A stretch of 64,000 nucleotides of DNA from Amycolatopsis camponoti (GCF_902497555.1 NZ_CABVGP010000002.1:446501-510500), one strand, 5' to 3'. Positions 41,290-50,065 are shown, numbered from the stretch's first letter. Made by a program: numbers and translations. The notes: generated from the letters alone by a model not told the origin.

Positions 41290-41324
41290 TACCGTTCCGG
41301 CCAGCCGAACAGTGGAGGTCCGTT

Positions 41325-42272
41325 ATGTCCCGTTGTCGTGCCGCACAGGCAGTGCTGCTCGCGAGCCTGGCCGTCCTGGTGACGGCCTGTGGTGGTGGCC
41401 CGGACGGCGCGGGCGGGACGTCGCAGGCCGCCGGCGCGCCCGCGTCCGGCATCCCGGACACCGCCGCGATCGTCCAGGCCGTGCAGAAGGACGCCCAGCT
41501 CAACGCGGCTCTGCCGGCGAACGTCAAGCAGGCGGGGCTGCACCTGGCGTCCAACCTGCAGTCCGCGCCCAACAACTTCTACGCCGCCGACGGCAAGACC
41601 CCGATCGGCTACGAGGTCGACCTCGCCAAGGCGATCGCCGCCAAGCTCGGCGTCACCGTGACCCACCAGGACATGGCGTTCGGCTCGCTCATCACCAGCC
41701 TCCAGTCCGGCCGCATCGACCTCACGATGGCCGGCATGAACGACACCAAGGCCCGCCAGGCGCAGATCGACTTCGTCGACTACTTCACCTCGGGCATCAC
41801 GATCATGATCCGCAAGGGCAACCCGGACGGCATCACCGGACCGGACGCGCTCTGCGGCAAGAACGTCGCCGTCGTGCAGGGCACCAGCCACCAGAAGTTC
41901 GCCGAGGCGCAGAGCACCAAGTGCACGCAGGCCGGCAAGCCCGCGCTGAACGTCACCGCGACCGACAGCGACAACCAGAACCAGAACCAGCTGCGCACCG
42001 GCCGCGTCGCGGCGATCCTCAACGACCTCCCCAGCGCCGTCTACATCTCGCGGACGGCGGGCGACGGCAAGTTCTTCGAGGTCGTCCCCGGCGAGCCGAT
42101 CGAGGGCGGGCCGTACGGGATCGGCGTCAACAAGCAGAACACGCCGCTGCGCGATTCCGTCCAGAAGGCGCTGCAGGCCCTGATCACCGACGGCACCTAC
42201 GGCAAGATCCTGCAGGCCTGGGGCGTCGAGCAGGGCGCGATCAAGGAGGCCGCGGTCAATGGCGGGTCCTGA
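41325..42272 (+). CDS. amino acid ABC transporter substrate-binding lipoprotein
   Basis: Lipoprotein of 315 aa with lipobox VTAC (Cys near residue 24). The body is a family 3 periplasmic-binding protein: YEVDLAKAIAAKLGV, FGSLITSLQSGRIDLTMAGM, then KNVAVVQGT and PYGIGVNK. Family 3 proteins bind polar amino acids or opines. It precedes the permease and ATPase with a 14-bp overlap. The RidA, aminotransferase and YheO genes nearby hint at an amino acid or D-amino acid substrate, without proof. Confidence 0.92.
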   Translation: MSRCRAAQAVLLASLAVLVTACGGGPDGAGGTSQAAGAPASGIPDTAAIVQAVQKDAQLNAALPANVKQAGLHLASNLQSAPNNFYAADGKTPIGYEVDLAKAIAAKLGVTVTHQDMAFGSLITSLQSGRIDLTMAGMNDTKARQAQIDFVDYFTSGITIMIRKGNPDGITGPDALCGKNVAVVQGTSHQKFAEAQSTKCTQAGKPALNVTATDSDNQNQNQLRTGRVAAILNDLPSAVYISRTAGDGKFFEVVPGEPIEGGPYGIGVNKQNTPLRDSVQKALQALITDGTYGKILQAWGVEQGAIKEAAVNGGS

Positions 42273-43137
42273 ACCGCTGCCCATCGTCCGGCTCCGCCAC
42301 TGGGGCCGGTGGGTCGCCGCCGCGATCATCCTCGCGCTGCTCGTGCTGCTGGGCATCGCCCTCGGCAACGCGCAGATCGCGTGGAACCAGGTCCCGGACT
42401 TCGTCTTCTACAAGGTGATGGCGACCGGCCTGCTCAACACGGTCGTGCTGGCGGTGCTGTCGCAGGCCGTCGCGATCGTGCTCGGCATCGTCATCGCCCT
42501 GCTGCGCCGCAGCGCCAACCCGGTCGCGCGGTGGTTCGCCGCCGGCTACATCTGGATCTTCCGCGGCCTTCCCGTGCTGCTCCAGATCCTGCTTTGGTAC
42601 AACCTGGCGCTCGTCTTCCCGGTCATCGACATCCCGTTCCTGGTCCACGAGCAGACGAACGTGCTGATCAGCGCGTTCACCGCCGCGTTCCTCGGCCTCG
42701 CGCTCAACGAAAGCGCGTACATGGCCGAGATCGTCCGCGCCGGGCTGAACAGCGTCGACAGCGGCCAGACCGAAGCCGCGAAGTCGATCGGCATGACGCC
42801 GGCCGCGACCCTGCGCCGGGTCGTGCTGCCCCAAGCCATGCGCGTGATCATCCCGCCGACCGGCAACGACTTCATCAACATGCTCAAGGGTACGTCGATG
42901 GCGTCGGTGATCGGCGTGACCGAGCTGATCCACGCGGCCAACAACATCTCGTCGAACAACCTGCTGGTGATGGAGACGCTGCTGGCCGCGGCCGTCTGGT
43001 ACATGGTCGTGGTGACCGTCGCCGGGGTCGGCCAGCACTACCTGGAACGCTCCTTCGGGCAGGCCGATCGCGGGCCGCTTTCCCGCGCCGGCAAGGCGTT
43101 GCGCGGCGTGCCGCTGGTGAGGAGTGCCCGTGTCTGA
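42259..43137 (+). CDS. amino acid ABC transporter permease
   Basis: Membrane protein of 292 aa of the HisM/GlnP type with several transmembrane helices and the EAA loop (EAAKSIGMTPAATLRRVVLPQAMRVIIPP), which contacts the ATPase. A single permease implies a homodimer. The start at ATG 42259 overlaps the binding protein gene and follows AAGGAGG. It is part of the operon with substrate-binding protein, ATPase and the aminotransferase-YheO fusion. Confidence 0.92.
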   Translation: MAGPEPLPIVRLRHWGRWVAAAIILALLVLLGIALGNAQIAWNQVPDFVFYKVMATGLLNTVVLAVLSQAVAIVLGIVIALLRRSANPVARWFAAGYIWIFRGLPVLLQILLWYNLALVFPVIDIPFLVHEQTNVLISAFTAAFLGLALNESAYMAEIVRAGLNSVDSGQTEAAKSIGMTPAATLRRVVLPQAMRVIIPPTGNDFINMLKGTSMASVIGVTELIHAANNISSNNLLVMETLLAAAVWYMVVVTVAGVGQHYLERSFGQADRGPLSRAGKALRGVPLVRSARV

Positions 43138-43897
43138 GCCGCTGCTGCGCGCCGTCGGCGTCAAGAAGTCCTACGGCCACACCGAGGTCCTCGGCGGCAT
43201 CGACCTGGACGTCCACAAGGGACAGGTCGTCTGCCTGCTCGGGCCGTCCGGCGCCGGGAAGAGCACGTTCCTGCGCTGCATCAACCACCTCGAGACGATC
43301 GACGCCGGCCAGATCTGGGTCGACGGCGAGCCGATCGGCTTCCGGCAGCGCGGCGGGAAGCTGTACGAACTGCGCGAACGCGACGTCGCCCGCCAGCGCC
43401 GCGACATCGGCATGGTCTTCCAGCGGTTCAACCTGTTCGCGCACCGGACGGCCCTGGAGAACGTCAGCGAGGGCCCGATCCGGGTCCTCGGCCTCAAACC
43501 GGACGAGGCGCGCAAGCAGGGCCTCGAGCTGCTCGACCGCGTGGGCCTCGGGCACCGCGGTGACGCCTACCCGGCGCAGCTGTCCGGCGGGCAGCAACAG
43601 CGCGTCGCGATCGCGCGGTCGCTGGCGATGAAACCCAAGCTGATGCTGTTCGACGAGCCGACGTCGGCGCTGGACCCGGAGCTGGTCGGGGAGGTGCTGG
43701 AAGTGATGAGTACGTTGGCGGGGGAGGGGATGACGATGGTCGTCGTGACGCACGAAATGAGCTTCGCCGCGGAGGCCGCCGACGAGGTGGTGTTCCTGGC
43801 CGACGGCGCCGTCGTCGAGACCGGGCCGCCTTCGGAGGTGCTCAGCGCCCCGAAGCACGAGCGGACCCGGCAGTTCCTGGCGAGGATCCTCGCGTGA
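43130..43897 (+). CDS. amino acid ABC transporter ATP-binding protein
   Basis: GlnQ/HisP-type ATPase of 255 aa with Walker A GPSGAGKSTFLR, signature LSGGQQQR, Walker B LMLFDEP and the H-loop THEMSF. GTG 43130 is chosen over GTG 43124 because AGGAG then has workable spacing. The 3' end overlaps the next gene by GTGA. It drives uptake through the permease at 42259-43137. Confidence 0.92.
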   Translation: MSEPLLRAVGVKKSYGHTEVLGGIDLDVHKGQVVCLLGPSGAGKSTFLRCINHLETIDAGQIWVDGEPIGFRQRGGKLYELRERDVARQRRDIGMVFQRFNLFAHRTALENVSEGPIRVLGLKPDEARKQGLELLDRVGLGHRGDAYPAQLSGGQQQRVAIARSLAMKPKLMLFDEPTSALDPELVGEVLEVMSTLAGEGMTMVVVTHEMSFAAEAADEVVFLADGAVVETGPPSEVLSAPKHERTRQFLARILA

Positions 43898-45612
43898 CGC
43901 GGATTTCGCCCCGGTACCTGCTCCAGTTCGACGAGCCCGCCGGCTACCTCGACTTCGCCCGGTTCGGGCCGCCGTCGCACGCGGTGCTCGACACGACGGC
44001 CGCGCTGCTCGACCAGGCCACCACGGCCGGTCCGTCCACTGTGGACGAGCTGATGCGGCAGGAGATCCGGGCCAAGGCCGCCGCCGCGCGGCTGTCCGGC
44101 TCGGACACCGACCACACGGTCCTGCTGCCGAACACCAGCCTCGGGTTGTTCCAGGCCGCGTTCCACAGCAGCGGCGACGTCCTGGTGTCGGCCGCGGAGT
44201 TCCCCGCCAACACCTACCCGTGGGCGCGCGCCGAACAGGCCGGACGCCTTCGCGTCCGCCGCCTGACCGGCGGTTATGTGACCCCTGAGCGGGTCGCGGA
44301 AGCGTTGACGCCGGAGATCACCACGGTCAGCGTCAGCGCGGTCGACTTCCGCACCGGCTTCCGCGCCGACCTCGCGGCCCTGCGGGACGTCGTCGGCGAC
44401 CGGCTGCTGGTCGTCGACGGTATCCAGGGCTTCGGCGTGGTCGAGGAGCCGTGGGAGGCCGCCGACGTCCTGGTCGTCGGCGGGCAGAAGTGGCTGCGCG
44501 CGGGCTGGGGCACCGGCTTCGCGGTGCTGTCGGATCTTGCGTTGGAGCGGATGGACCCGGTGCTGTCGGGCTGGACCGGGGCGCGCGACCCCGGCCTGTT
44601 CGACGACGAGATCCACCCGCCGGACGCCACCGCCCAGTCCTGGTCCATTTCGAACCTCAGCCCGATCACGTCGGGCGCGTTCGCCGAGGCCCTGGAGCTG
44701 GTGGAGGACGCCGGTGTCGGCGCCATCGCGGCGCGGATCGCCGAGCGGCTGGCCTCCTTCGAGGAGGTGCTGGCGTCCTGCGGCGCCGAGGTCGTCTCGG
44801 CAACTGAACGGCGGGCGGGCATCCTGGCGTTCACCCTGCCCGGGCACCCGGCCGAGCAGGTCGGCGCGGCGCTGGCCACGGCGGGAATCGCGGCGACCGT
44901 GCGGCCCGAGCACGTCCGGCTCTCGCCGCACGCCTCCACTCCGGCGGCCGCCGCGGATCTGCTCCGGGAAGCGCTGGAGACGCTGACGAAGCCGCGCGAA
45001 CCGCTGGTCGTCCCGGCCGCGGGCGCGACGACGCACGAGGTGCTGACCGCGCTGGTGCCCGCGATCCCGGGGCTGGCCGCGATGCTCGGGCCGGGCAACG
45101 AGGTGCTGCTGCACGACCTGAGCCGGCTGCCGGACTCGATCGTCGCGATCGCGGGCGACCTGACCGGCCGCAACGTCGGCGGCCCGATGACCGACCTGCT
45201 GCTCGGCCTGGTCCGCCGCGGCACCACCCAGGACCTGACGAACTACCGCACGCACGGCCCGGACGGCCGCCCGATCCGCTCGTCGACGCTGTTCCTGCGC
45301 GACGCCGACGGGGTCGCGGTCGGCTGCCTGTGCGTCAACAGCGTCGACGGGTCCGCGCCGGCGGGCGGCAACGGGGAACCGGAGACTTTCCCACCGGACG
45401 TCGACAGCCTGCAACGCTTCCTCGTCGACCGCGCGGTCACCAAGGCCGGGATCCCGGTGGACCTCATGAAGAAGCGGCACAAGGCGGCGGTGGTCCGCGA
45501 GCTCGACGAAGCCGGTTATTTCCTCATCAAGGACGCGGTCGACCACCTGGCCGGGCGCCTCGACGTCACGCGCTACACGATCTACAACTACCTCAACGAA
45601 ATCCGCGCCTGA
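43894..45612 (+). CDS. class-V aminotransferase fused to YheO-type PAS-HTH regulator
   Basis: Two-part protein of 572 aa. Residues about 1-370 are a PLP-dependent class-V aminotransferase/kynureninase-like domain, with the expected Schiff-base Lys in VVGGQKWLRAGWG (near residue 200). Residues about 375-572 match the YheO family: a PAS-like sensor (VLLHDLSRLPDSIVAIAGDLTGRNVGGPMTD) and a C-terminal HTH (KDAVDHLAGRLDVTRYTIYNYLNE). YheO relatives such as DauR and DguR control D-amino acid catabolism. The fusion suggests an enzyme-sensor regulator analogous to MocR proteins but of different make-up. GTG 43894 overlaps the ATPase stop. Its likely target is the operon promoter. Confidence 0.85.
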   Translation: MTRISPRYLLQFDEPAGYLDFARFGPPSHAVLDTTAALLDQATTAGPSTVDELMRQEIRAKAAAARLSGSDTDHTVLLPNTSLGLFQAAFHSSGDVLVSAAEFPANTYPWARAEQAGRLRVRRLTGGYVTPERVAEALTPEITTVSVSAVDFRTGFRADLAALRDVVGDRLLVVDGIQGFGVVEEPWEAADVLVVGGQKWLRAGWGTGFAVLSDLALERMDPVLSGWTGARDPGLFDDEIHPPDATAQSWSISNLSPITSGAFAEALELVEDAGVGAIAARIAERLASFEEVLASCGAEVVSATERRAGILAFTLPGHPAEQVGAALATAGIAATVRPEHVRLSPHASTPAAAADLLREALETLTKPREPLVVPAAGATTHEVLTALVPAIPGLAAMLGPGNEVLLHDLSRLPDSIVAIAGDLTGRNVGGPMTDLLLGLVRRGTTQDLTNYRTHGPDGRPIRSSTLFLRDADGVAVGCLCVNSVDGSAPAGGNGEPETFPPDVDSLQRFLVDRAVTKAGIPVDLMKKRHKAAVVRELDEAGYFLIKDAVDHLAGRLDVTRYTIYNYLNEIRA

Positions 45613-45647
45613 TCGGGGCCTTGCCCGCGGTGGTCCGGGAGCGGACC

Positions 45648-46037
45648 ATGGCGCGCATGACCGAATCGGACACCCGGCGGGCGCTGGTGCGGCTCGAAGC
45701 GGACGACGAGGCCGACGCCGAGGAGCTCGACCGGCTCGCCCGGCGCCTGCGGGCGGAGCTGGGCGAGCTCGACGTCGACCTGCGGGCGGTGCCGGGCGAG
45801 GTACCGGACGGCGCGAAGTCGGCCGACCCGGTGACGGTCGGTTCGCTGATGGTGGCGTTCAGCGCGGCCGGCGGAGTGTTCCCGGGCCTGGTGGAGACGC
45901 TGCGCGAGTGGCTCGGCCGCCAGGCGGGCCGCCACAAGATCACGATGACGATCGACGGGGACACGGTCGAGCTGGAGCGGGCGACGTCGGCCGAGCGGCA
46001 GCAGCTGATCGACGCCTTCGTCCAGCGGCACGGCTGA
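45648..46037 (+). CDS. effector-associated constant component EACC1-like protein
   Basis: Small protein of 129 aa. It has an N-terminal D/E-rich helix (ADDEADAEELDRLARRLRAELG), then VDLRAVPGEVPDGAKS, a hydrophobic helix (VGSLMVAFSAAGGVFPGLVETLREWLG), and the closing strands KITMTIDGDTVELERATSAERQQLIDAFV. This order matches EACC1, an adaptor-like component of predicted NTP-dependent conflict systems in multicellular bacteria. EACC1 genes usually sit beside an effector or peptidase gene; none is obvious here, although a secreted hydrolase follows. GGGAG precedes ATG 45648. Confidence 0.65.
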   Translation: MARMTESDTRRALVRLEADDEADAEELDRLARRLRAELGELDVDLRAVPGEVPDGAKSADPVTVGSLMVAFSAAGGVFPGLVETLREWLGRQAGRHKITMTIDGDTVELERATSAERQQLIDAFVQRHG

Positions 46038-46190
46038 CCCAGCGTCCACTCCGGACAGTGAGGTGACCCGGGTATCCGATTTCCGCCTTTCGTAGGGCAT
46101 TCGCCGTGCTGCACCCGTTTGCCGTCCCTCGACGACCGGGGCGGGACTAGGGTTCACCCGCCCGAAGTCGCAGGGGAAAGGGAGAAAACA

Positions 46191-47765
46191 GTGAGACGTA
46201 CCGTTTTCGCCGCGGTGGCCGCCGCCGCGGTGGCGTCCGCGCTCGTGGCCGCTCCGGCCGCGACCGCGGCGCCCGCACCGGCAGCCGGGACGATCGCCTG
46301 GGGGCCGTGCACCGACCCCACGCTCGTCGCCGCCGGCGCCGAATGCGGGTACCTGGGGGTTCCCCTCGACTACTCCAAGCCGCACGGCGAGCAGATCCAG
46401 CTCGCCGTCGACCGCGTCAAGCACAAGGTGCCCGACGCGCAGTACCAGGGCGTCATGCTGACCAACCCGGGTGGCCCCGGCGGCTCCGGGCTGCTGCTCG
46501 CGACCCGCGGCCCGCGCGTGCCGAACCACGCCGGCGACGCCTACGACTGGATCGGCTTCGACCCGCGCGGTGTCGGTTCCAGCAAGCCCGCGCTGAGCTG
46601 CGACCCGAACTACATGGACTACAACCGTCCCCAGTACGTGCCGTTCACCCCGCAGCTGGAGAAGACCTGGCTGAACCGCTCCAAGGGGTACGCCGAGGCC
46701 TGCGCGAAGAACAACTCGAAGGCCCTGCTGGAGAACATGAAGACGACCGACACGGTCAAGGACATGGACTCCATCCGCAAGGCACTCGGTGCGAAGCAGC
46801 TGAACTTCTATGGCTACTCCTACGGCACCTACCTCGGTCAGGTGTACGGCACGCTGTTCCCGCAGAACGTCCGCCGGATGGTGCTCGACTCGACCGTCGA
46901 CCCGCGCGGCGTCTGGTACGGCGACAACCTGGACCAGGACGTCGCGTTCGACAAGAACATCCTCATCTGGTTCGGCTGGCTCGCCCAGCACGACGACGTC
47001 TACCACCTCGGCAAGACCCAGTCCGCGGTGCAGCGCGTGGTCAACGAGCAGCTGCTCAAGGCGCAGTTCAACCCGGCGGGCGGCGTGATCGGCCCGGACG
47101 AGATCCTCGACGTCATCCAGCAGGCCTCGTACTACCAGCTGCGGTGGACGCTGCTGGGCGACGCGCTTTCGCGGTTCGTCAACCAGGGCGACTGGCAGAA
47201 CTGGAAGTCGCTGTTCGAGGCCTTCGGCGGCCGTGGCGACGACAACGGTTACGCGGTCTACCTGGCCGTCCAGTGCTCCGACGTCCAGTGGCCGCAGAGC
47301 TGGAACCAGTGGAAGATCGACAACTGGAAGACGTTCACGAAGGCGCCGTACTTCACCTGGCAGAACGCGTGGTTCAACGCGCCGTGCCTGTACTGGCCCG
47401 CGAAGGCCGGCAAGCCGACCAAGGTCGACGGTCGCGGCGTCCAGAGCGTCCTGATGATCGACGAGACCCTGGACGCGGCGACGCCGTTCCCGGGCAGCCT
47501 CGAGGTCCGCGGCCGCTTCCCCGGCGCTTCGCTGATCGCGGAGCCGGGTGGCACGAGCCACGCGATCACCCCGCGCGGCAACGCGTGCGTGGACAACAAG
47601 ATCGCGGACTACCTGGCGACAGGCGCGCTCCCGGCCCGCAAGCCGGGCCGCACGGCCGACGTCGAGTGCGCCCCGCTGCCCCAGCCGACGCCCCCGGCGC
47701 CGACCGCGGCGAAGGCCGATCTCGGCGCGACTCAGGGTCTGGTGGCCGGGCGGTTCACCGGCTGA
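46191..47765 (+). CDS. secreted tripeptidyl-aminopeptidase-like alpha/beta-hydrolase
   Basis: Secreted hydrolase of 524 aa of the Streptomyces SlpD/Tap family that removes peptides from protein N-termini. The signal peptide (MRRTVFAAVAAAAVASALVA) is cleaved near residue 25. The oxyanion region is NPGGPGGSG, the nucleophile Ser in YGYSYGTYLG (near residue 210), and the late Asp and His in DETLDAATPF and GGTSHAI. GTG 46191 follows AAGGGAG. The last about 17 codons and the terminator are duplicated downstream, so KADLGATQGLVAGRFTG is shared with the small protein at 47974. Confidence 0.88.
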   Translation: MRRTVFAAVAAAAVASALVAAPAATAAPAPAAGTIAWGPCTDPTLVAAGAECGYLGVPLDYSKPHGEQIQLAVDRVKHKVPDAQYQGVMLTNPGGPGGSGLLLATRGPRVPNHAGDAYDWIGFDPRGVGSSKPALSCDPNYMDYNRPQYVPFTPQLEKTWLNRSKGYAEACAKNNSKALLENMKTTDTVKDMDSIRKALGAKQLNFYGYSYGTYLGQVYGTLFPQNVRRMVLDSTVDPRGVWYGDNLDQDVAFDKNILIWFGWLAQHDDVYHLGKTQSAVQRVVNEQLLKAQFNPAGGVIGPDEILDVIQQASYYQLRWTLLGDALSRFVNQGDWQNWKSLFEAFGGRGDDNGYAVYLAVQCSDVQWPQSWNQWKIDNWKTFTKAPYFTWQNAWFNAPCLYWPAKAGKPTKVDGRGVQSVLMIDETLDAATPFPGSLEVRGRFPGASLIAEPGGTSHAITPRGNACVDNKIADYLATGALPARKPGRTADVECAPLPQPTPPAPTAAKADLGATQGLVAGRFTG

Positions 47766-47821
47766 CCTGCGGAAACCCCTGATGGACGGGGTGTCGGGCA
47801 CGCTGCCCGGCACCCCGTTTT
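47681..47821 (+). repeat. direct duplication, copy A (hydrolase 3' end plus terminator)
   Basis: This segment recurs at 48198-48326 as an almost exact copy, except that copy B lacks about 14 nt near the start and has two substitutions. Copy A is the genuine end of the hydrolase gene with its terminator. Confidence 0.9.
47786..47821 (+). terminator. terminator of the hydrolase gene
   Basis: A stem of 15-nt arms (47786-47800 with 47804-47818, one G-T wobble) and a 3-nt loop is followed by TTTTG. It is a strong rho-independent terminator; the same structure is duplicated at 48291-48326. Confidence 0.85.
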
Positions 47822-47973
47822 GTTGTGAGGCTGGGTTGTCGAGGGTGTCACGTCGCATTCGACCGTCGACCAGGTCGGCGGCAAGCCGGTGTCCTCCGGC
47901 GGCTGATGGCCTGTCCATCTGGCCGGTCTCCCGGCTAAGGGTCAGAGGGAAAGCCAAGAAAATGGAGAACGCC

Positions 47974-48270
47974 ATGACTGTCGAGAAGCTGCCGGATCTG
48001 GTCGCCGTCATGATGCCGCGCGATACGGCCGAGGGTATCCGGGAGGCTCTGCGGGACGTCGAGCGAGACGACCCGGTCGCAGTTCGCTACGCGCTCGCTC
48101 GTCGCGAGCAGTCCCGTCTCGACGAGGCCCGCGCGGCCGGCGTTGCCACCGACGTCGCCGACTGGCGCGGCCGCGAGTGGCTCTGGAGGTCGCTGCTCCA
48201 GCCGACGCCCCCGGGCAAGGCCGATCTCGGCGCGACTCAGGGTCTGGTGGCCGGGCGGTTCACCGGCTGA
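47974..48270 (+). CDS. small hypothetical protein with a captured hydrolase C-terminus
   Basis: A 98-aa protein. The first about 75 residues are a charged helical segment (KLPDLVAVMMPRDTAEGIREALRDVERDDPVAVRYALARRE) followed by REWLWRSLL; I do not recognise the family. The last about 20 residues (PTPPGKADLGATQ..., ending RFTG) equal the hydrolase C-terminus because the frame runs into copy B of the duplication. ATG 47974 has GGAG 6 nt upstream; an alternative ATG lies at 47962. The original stop of this protein may have been lost when the duplicated tail was joined. The gene and the joining look like an insertion or recombination product. Confidence 0.55.
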   Translation: MTVEKLPDLVAVMMPRDTAEGIREALRDVERDDPVAVRYALARREQSRLDEARAAGVATDVADWRGREWLWRSLLQPTPPGKADLGATQGLVAGRFTG

Positions 48271-48326
48271 CCTGCGGAAACCCGTGACGGACGGGGTGTC
48301 GGGCACGCTGCCCGGCACCCCGTTTT
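48198..48326 (+). repeat. direct duplication, copy B
   Basis: Second copy of 47681-47821. It begins inside the small ORF (CCAGCCGACGCCCCCGG), lacks about 14 nt present in copy A, then runs through the hydrolase stop, spacer and terminator with two base changes. The offset between copies is about 505-517 bp. Confidence 0.9.
48291..48326 (+). terminator. terminator after the small gene (copy B)
   Basis: The same hairpin as at 47786-47818 (arms 48291-48305 and 48309-48323), followed by TTTTT. It separates the small gene from the promoter of the ABC operon. Confidence 0.85.
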
Positions 48327-48364
48327 TCGTGCTTTCCAGAAACGTGGGCTTTGAACTTGCGCGG

Positions 48365-48406
48365 ACTTTGTGTTACAAAGTTCGCAGCGACTTTGCGATA
48401 CAAAGT
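48365..48406 (+). promoter_or_regulatory. double operator ACTTTG-N5-CAAAGT upstream of ABC operon
   Basis: Two perfect inverted repeats, 48365-48381 and 48390-48406, have 25-bp centre-to-centre spacing. The first overlaps a -10-like TACAAA. They lie 23-64 bp before the ATPase start. The likely reader is the winged-helix regulator encoded at 50740-51051, the last export-related gene of the same operon (autoregulation). Confidence 0.65.
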
Positions 48407-48428
48407 CCACGGACGAAAGGAGAGCGCC

Positions 48429-49337
48429 ATGACTGGGGGACCGGCGTTCGCGCTCCAAGGGCTGACCAAGCGGTTCGGGCGGGTCACCGCCGTCGACGGG
48501 GTTTCCGTCGAGGTCGCGCGCGGCGAGGTCGTCGCGCTGCTCGGGCCGAACGGGGCGGGCAAGTCGACCACCGTCGACATGCTGCTCGGGCTGACCAAGC
48601 CGGACGCGGGGGCGGTGACCGTCGCCGGGGGCAGCCCGCGTGAGGCCGTCGACCGCGGGCTGGTCGGCGCCATGATGCAGAACGGTGCGCTGCTGGGGGA
48701 CGCCACGGTCGGCGAGATCGTCGACCTCATCGTCTCGACGCACGTCCAGCCGCTGCCCGCCGCGGAGGTGATCGCGCGGGCCGACCTGGAGAACCTCGTC
48801 AAGCGCCGCTGCGGCAAGCTCTCCGGCGGCGAACGGCAGCGCGTCCGCTTCGCCCTCGCGCTGGCCGGCGACCCGCAGGTGCTGGTGCTCGACGAGCCCA
48901 CCGCCGCGATGGACGTCGACGGCAGGCGGGCGTTCTGGGCGGCCATCCGCGAGTTCGCCGCCACCGGCCGGACCATCCTGTTCGCGACGCACTACCTCGC
49001 CGAGGCCGAGGACTACGCCGACCGCGTCGTGCTGATGCGCCACGGCGTCGTCGTCGCCGACGGCCCGGTCGCCGAGGTCCGGGCCGGGGTGTCCGGGCGG
49101 GTGCTCAAGGCCGTCGTGCCGGACGCCACCGAAGCGGACCTGGCGCGTCTCCCCGGCGTCACGACCGTCCAGCTGCGCGCCGGCCGTGCCGAGCTGGCCT
49201 GCTCCGACTCCGACGCCGCCATCCGCGCGTTGCTGGCGAAGTACCCGCGGGCGGCCGGCATCGAAATCACCGCGCTGGGCCTCGAAGAGGCCTTCCTGGC
49301 GCTCACCGCAGACGAGACCGAAGGGGCGGCCGCGTGA
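48429..49337 (+). CDS. ABC exporter ATP-binding protein
   Basis: DrrA/CcmA-type ATPase of 302 aa with Walker A GPNGAGKSTTVD, signature LSGGERQR and Walker B VLVLDEP, plus a C-terminal extension of about 80 residues typical of drug or lipid exporters. ATG 48429 follows GGAG. The 3' end overlaps the permease gene by GTGA. The operon contains its own small regulator and a double operator, suggesting inducible export. Confidence 0.9.
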   Translation: MTGGPAFALQGLTKRFGRVTAVDGVSVEVARGEVVALLGPNGAGKSTTVDMLLGLTKPDAGAVTVAGGSPREAVDRGLVGAMMQNGALLGDATVGEIVDLIVSTHVQPLPAAEVIARADLENLVKRRCGKLSGGERQRVRFALALAGDPQVLVLDEPTAAMDVDGRRAFWAAIREFAATGRTILFATHYLAEAEDYADRVVLMRHGVVVADGPVAEVRAGVSGRVLKAVVPDATEADLARLPGVTTVQLRAGRAELACSDSDAAIRALLAKYPRAAGIEITALGLEEAFLALTADETEGAAA

Positions 49338-50065
49338 ACACCACCTACCTGAGCCTGGAGATCAAGCGGATCGTCCGCAGTCCGCAGTTCACGATCTTCA
49401 CCATCGGCATGCCGGTGGCGATGTTCGTCCTGTTCGGCTCGATCTTCGGCAAGCTCATCGCGCCGAACGGCATCGCGGCGGACGTCCAGACGATGATCAA
49501 CCTCGCCGCGTACGGCGCGAGCGGCGGCGCCCTGTTCACCGGGACCCGGGTGGCGCAGGAACGCACCGACGGCTGGCAGCGCCAGCTGCGCCTGACGCCG
49601 ATGCGCGGCCCCGGCTACCTGGTCGTCAAGGTCATCTCGGCGATGGCCGTGGCGCTGCCGGTGCTGCTCGTGGTCTTCCTGGCGGGCCTCGCGCTCGGCG
49701 TCCACATGACCGCCGCGCAGTGGGGCCTGGTGCTGGTGTCGCTGTGGGTCGGCGTGCTCCCGTTCGCCGTGCTCGGCCTGGCCATCGGCCTGTTCGGCAA
49801 GGGCGACACGGTCGGCGCGGTCACCGGCGCGCTGATGATGCCGCTGGGCATGCTCGGCGGCCTGTGGATCCCGCTGTACGTCCTGCCGGACTGGATGGCG
49901 ACGCTGGCGCACTTCTTCCCGACGTACTGGCTCGGCCGGCTCGGCCTGGAACCGCTCGCCCACGCCGGCGGGCTGGGTCTCGCGGTGCTGGTGCTGGCCG
50001 GCTGGCTGGTCGTGCCCGCCCTGGTCGTGGTGCGCCGGTTCCGGCTGGACACGGCCAGGCTGTGA
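49334..50065 (+). CDS. ABC-2 type permease
   Basis: Membrane protein of 243 aa with about six transmembrane helices of the ABC-2 exporter family. It begins near the first helix after a short NTTYLSLEIKRIVRSPQF segment and includes the GLWIPLYVLPDWM loop near the C-terminal helices. The start overlaps the ATPase stop (GTGA). With the ATPase it should form a homodimeric exporter; the substrate is unknown. Confidence 0.9.
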   Translation: MNTTYLSLEIKRIVRSPQFTIFTIGMPVAMFVLFGSIFGKLIAPNGIAADVQTMINLAAYGASGGALFTGTRVAQERTDGWQRQLRLTPMRGPGYLVVKVISAMAVALPVLLVVFLAGLALGVHMTAAQWGLVLVSLWVGVLPFAVLGLAIGLFGKGDTVGAVTGALMMPLGMLGGLWIPLYVLPDWMATLAHFFPTYWLGRLGLEPLAHAGGLGLAVLVLAGWLVVPALVVVRRFRLDTARL

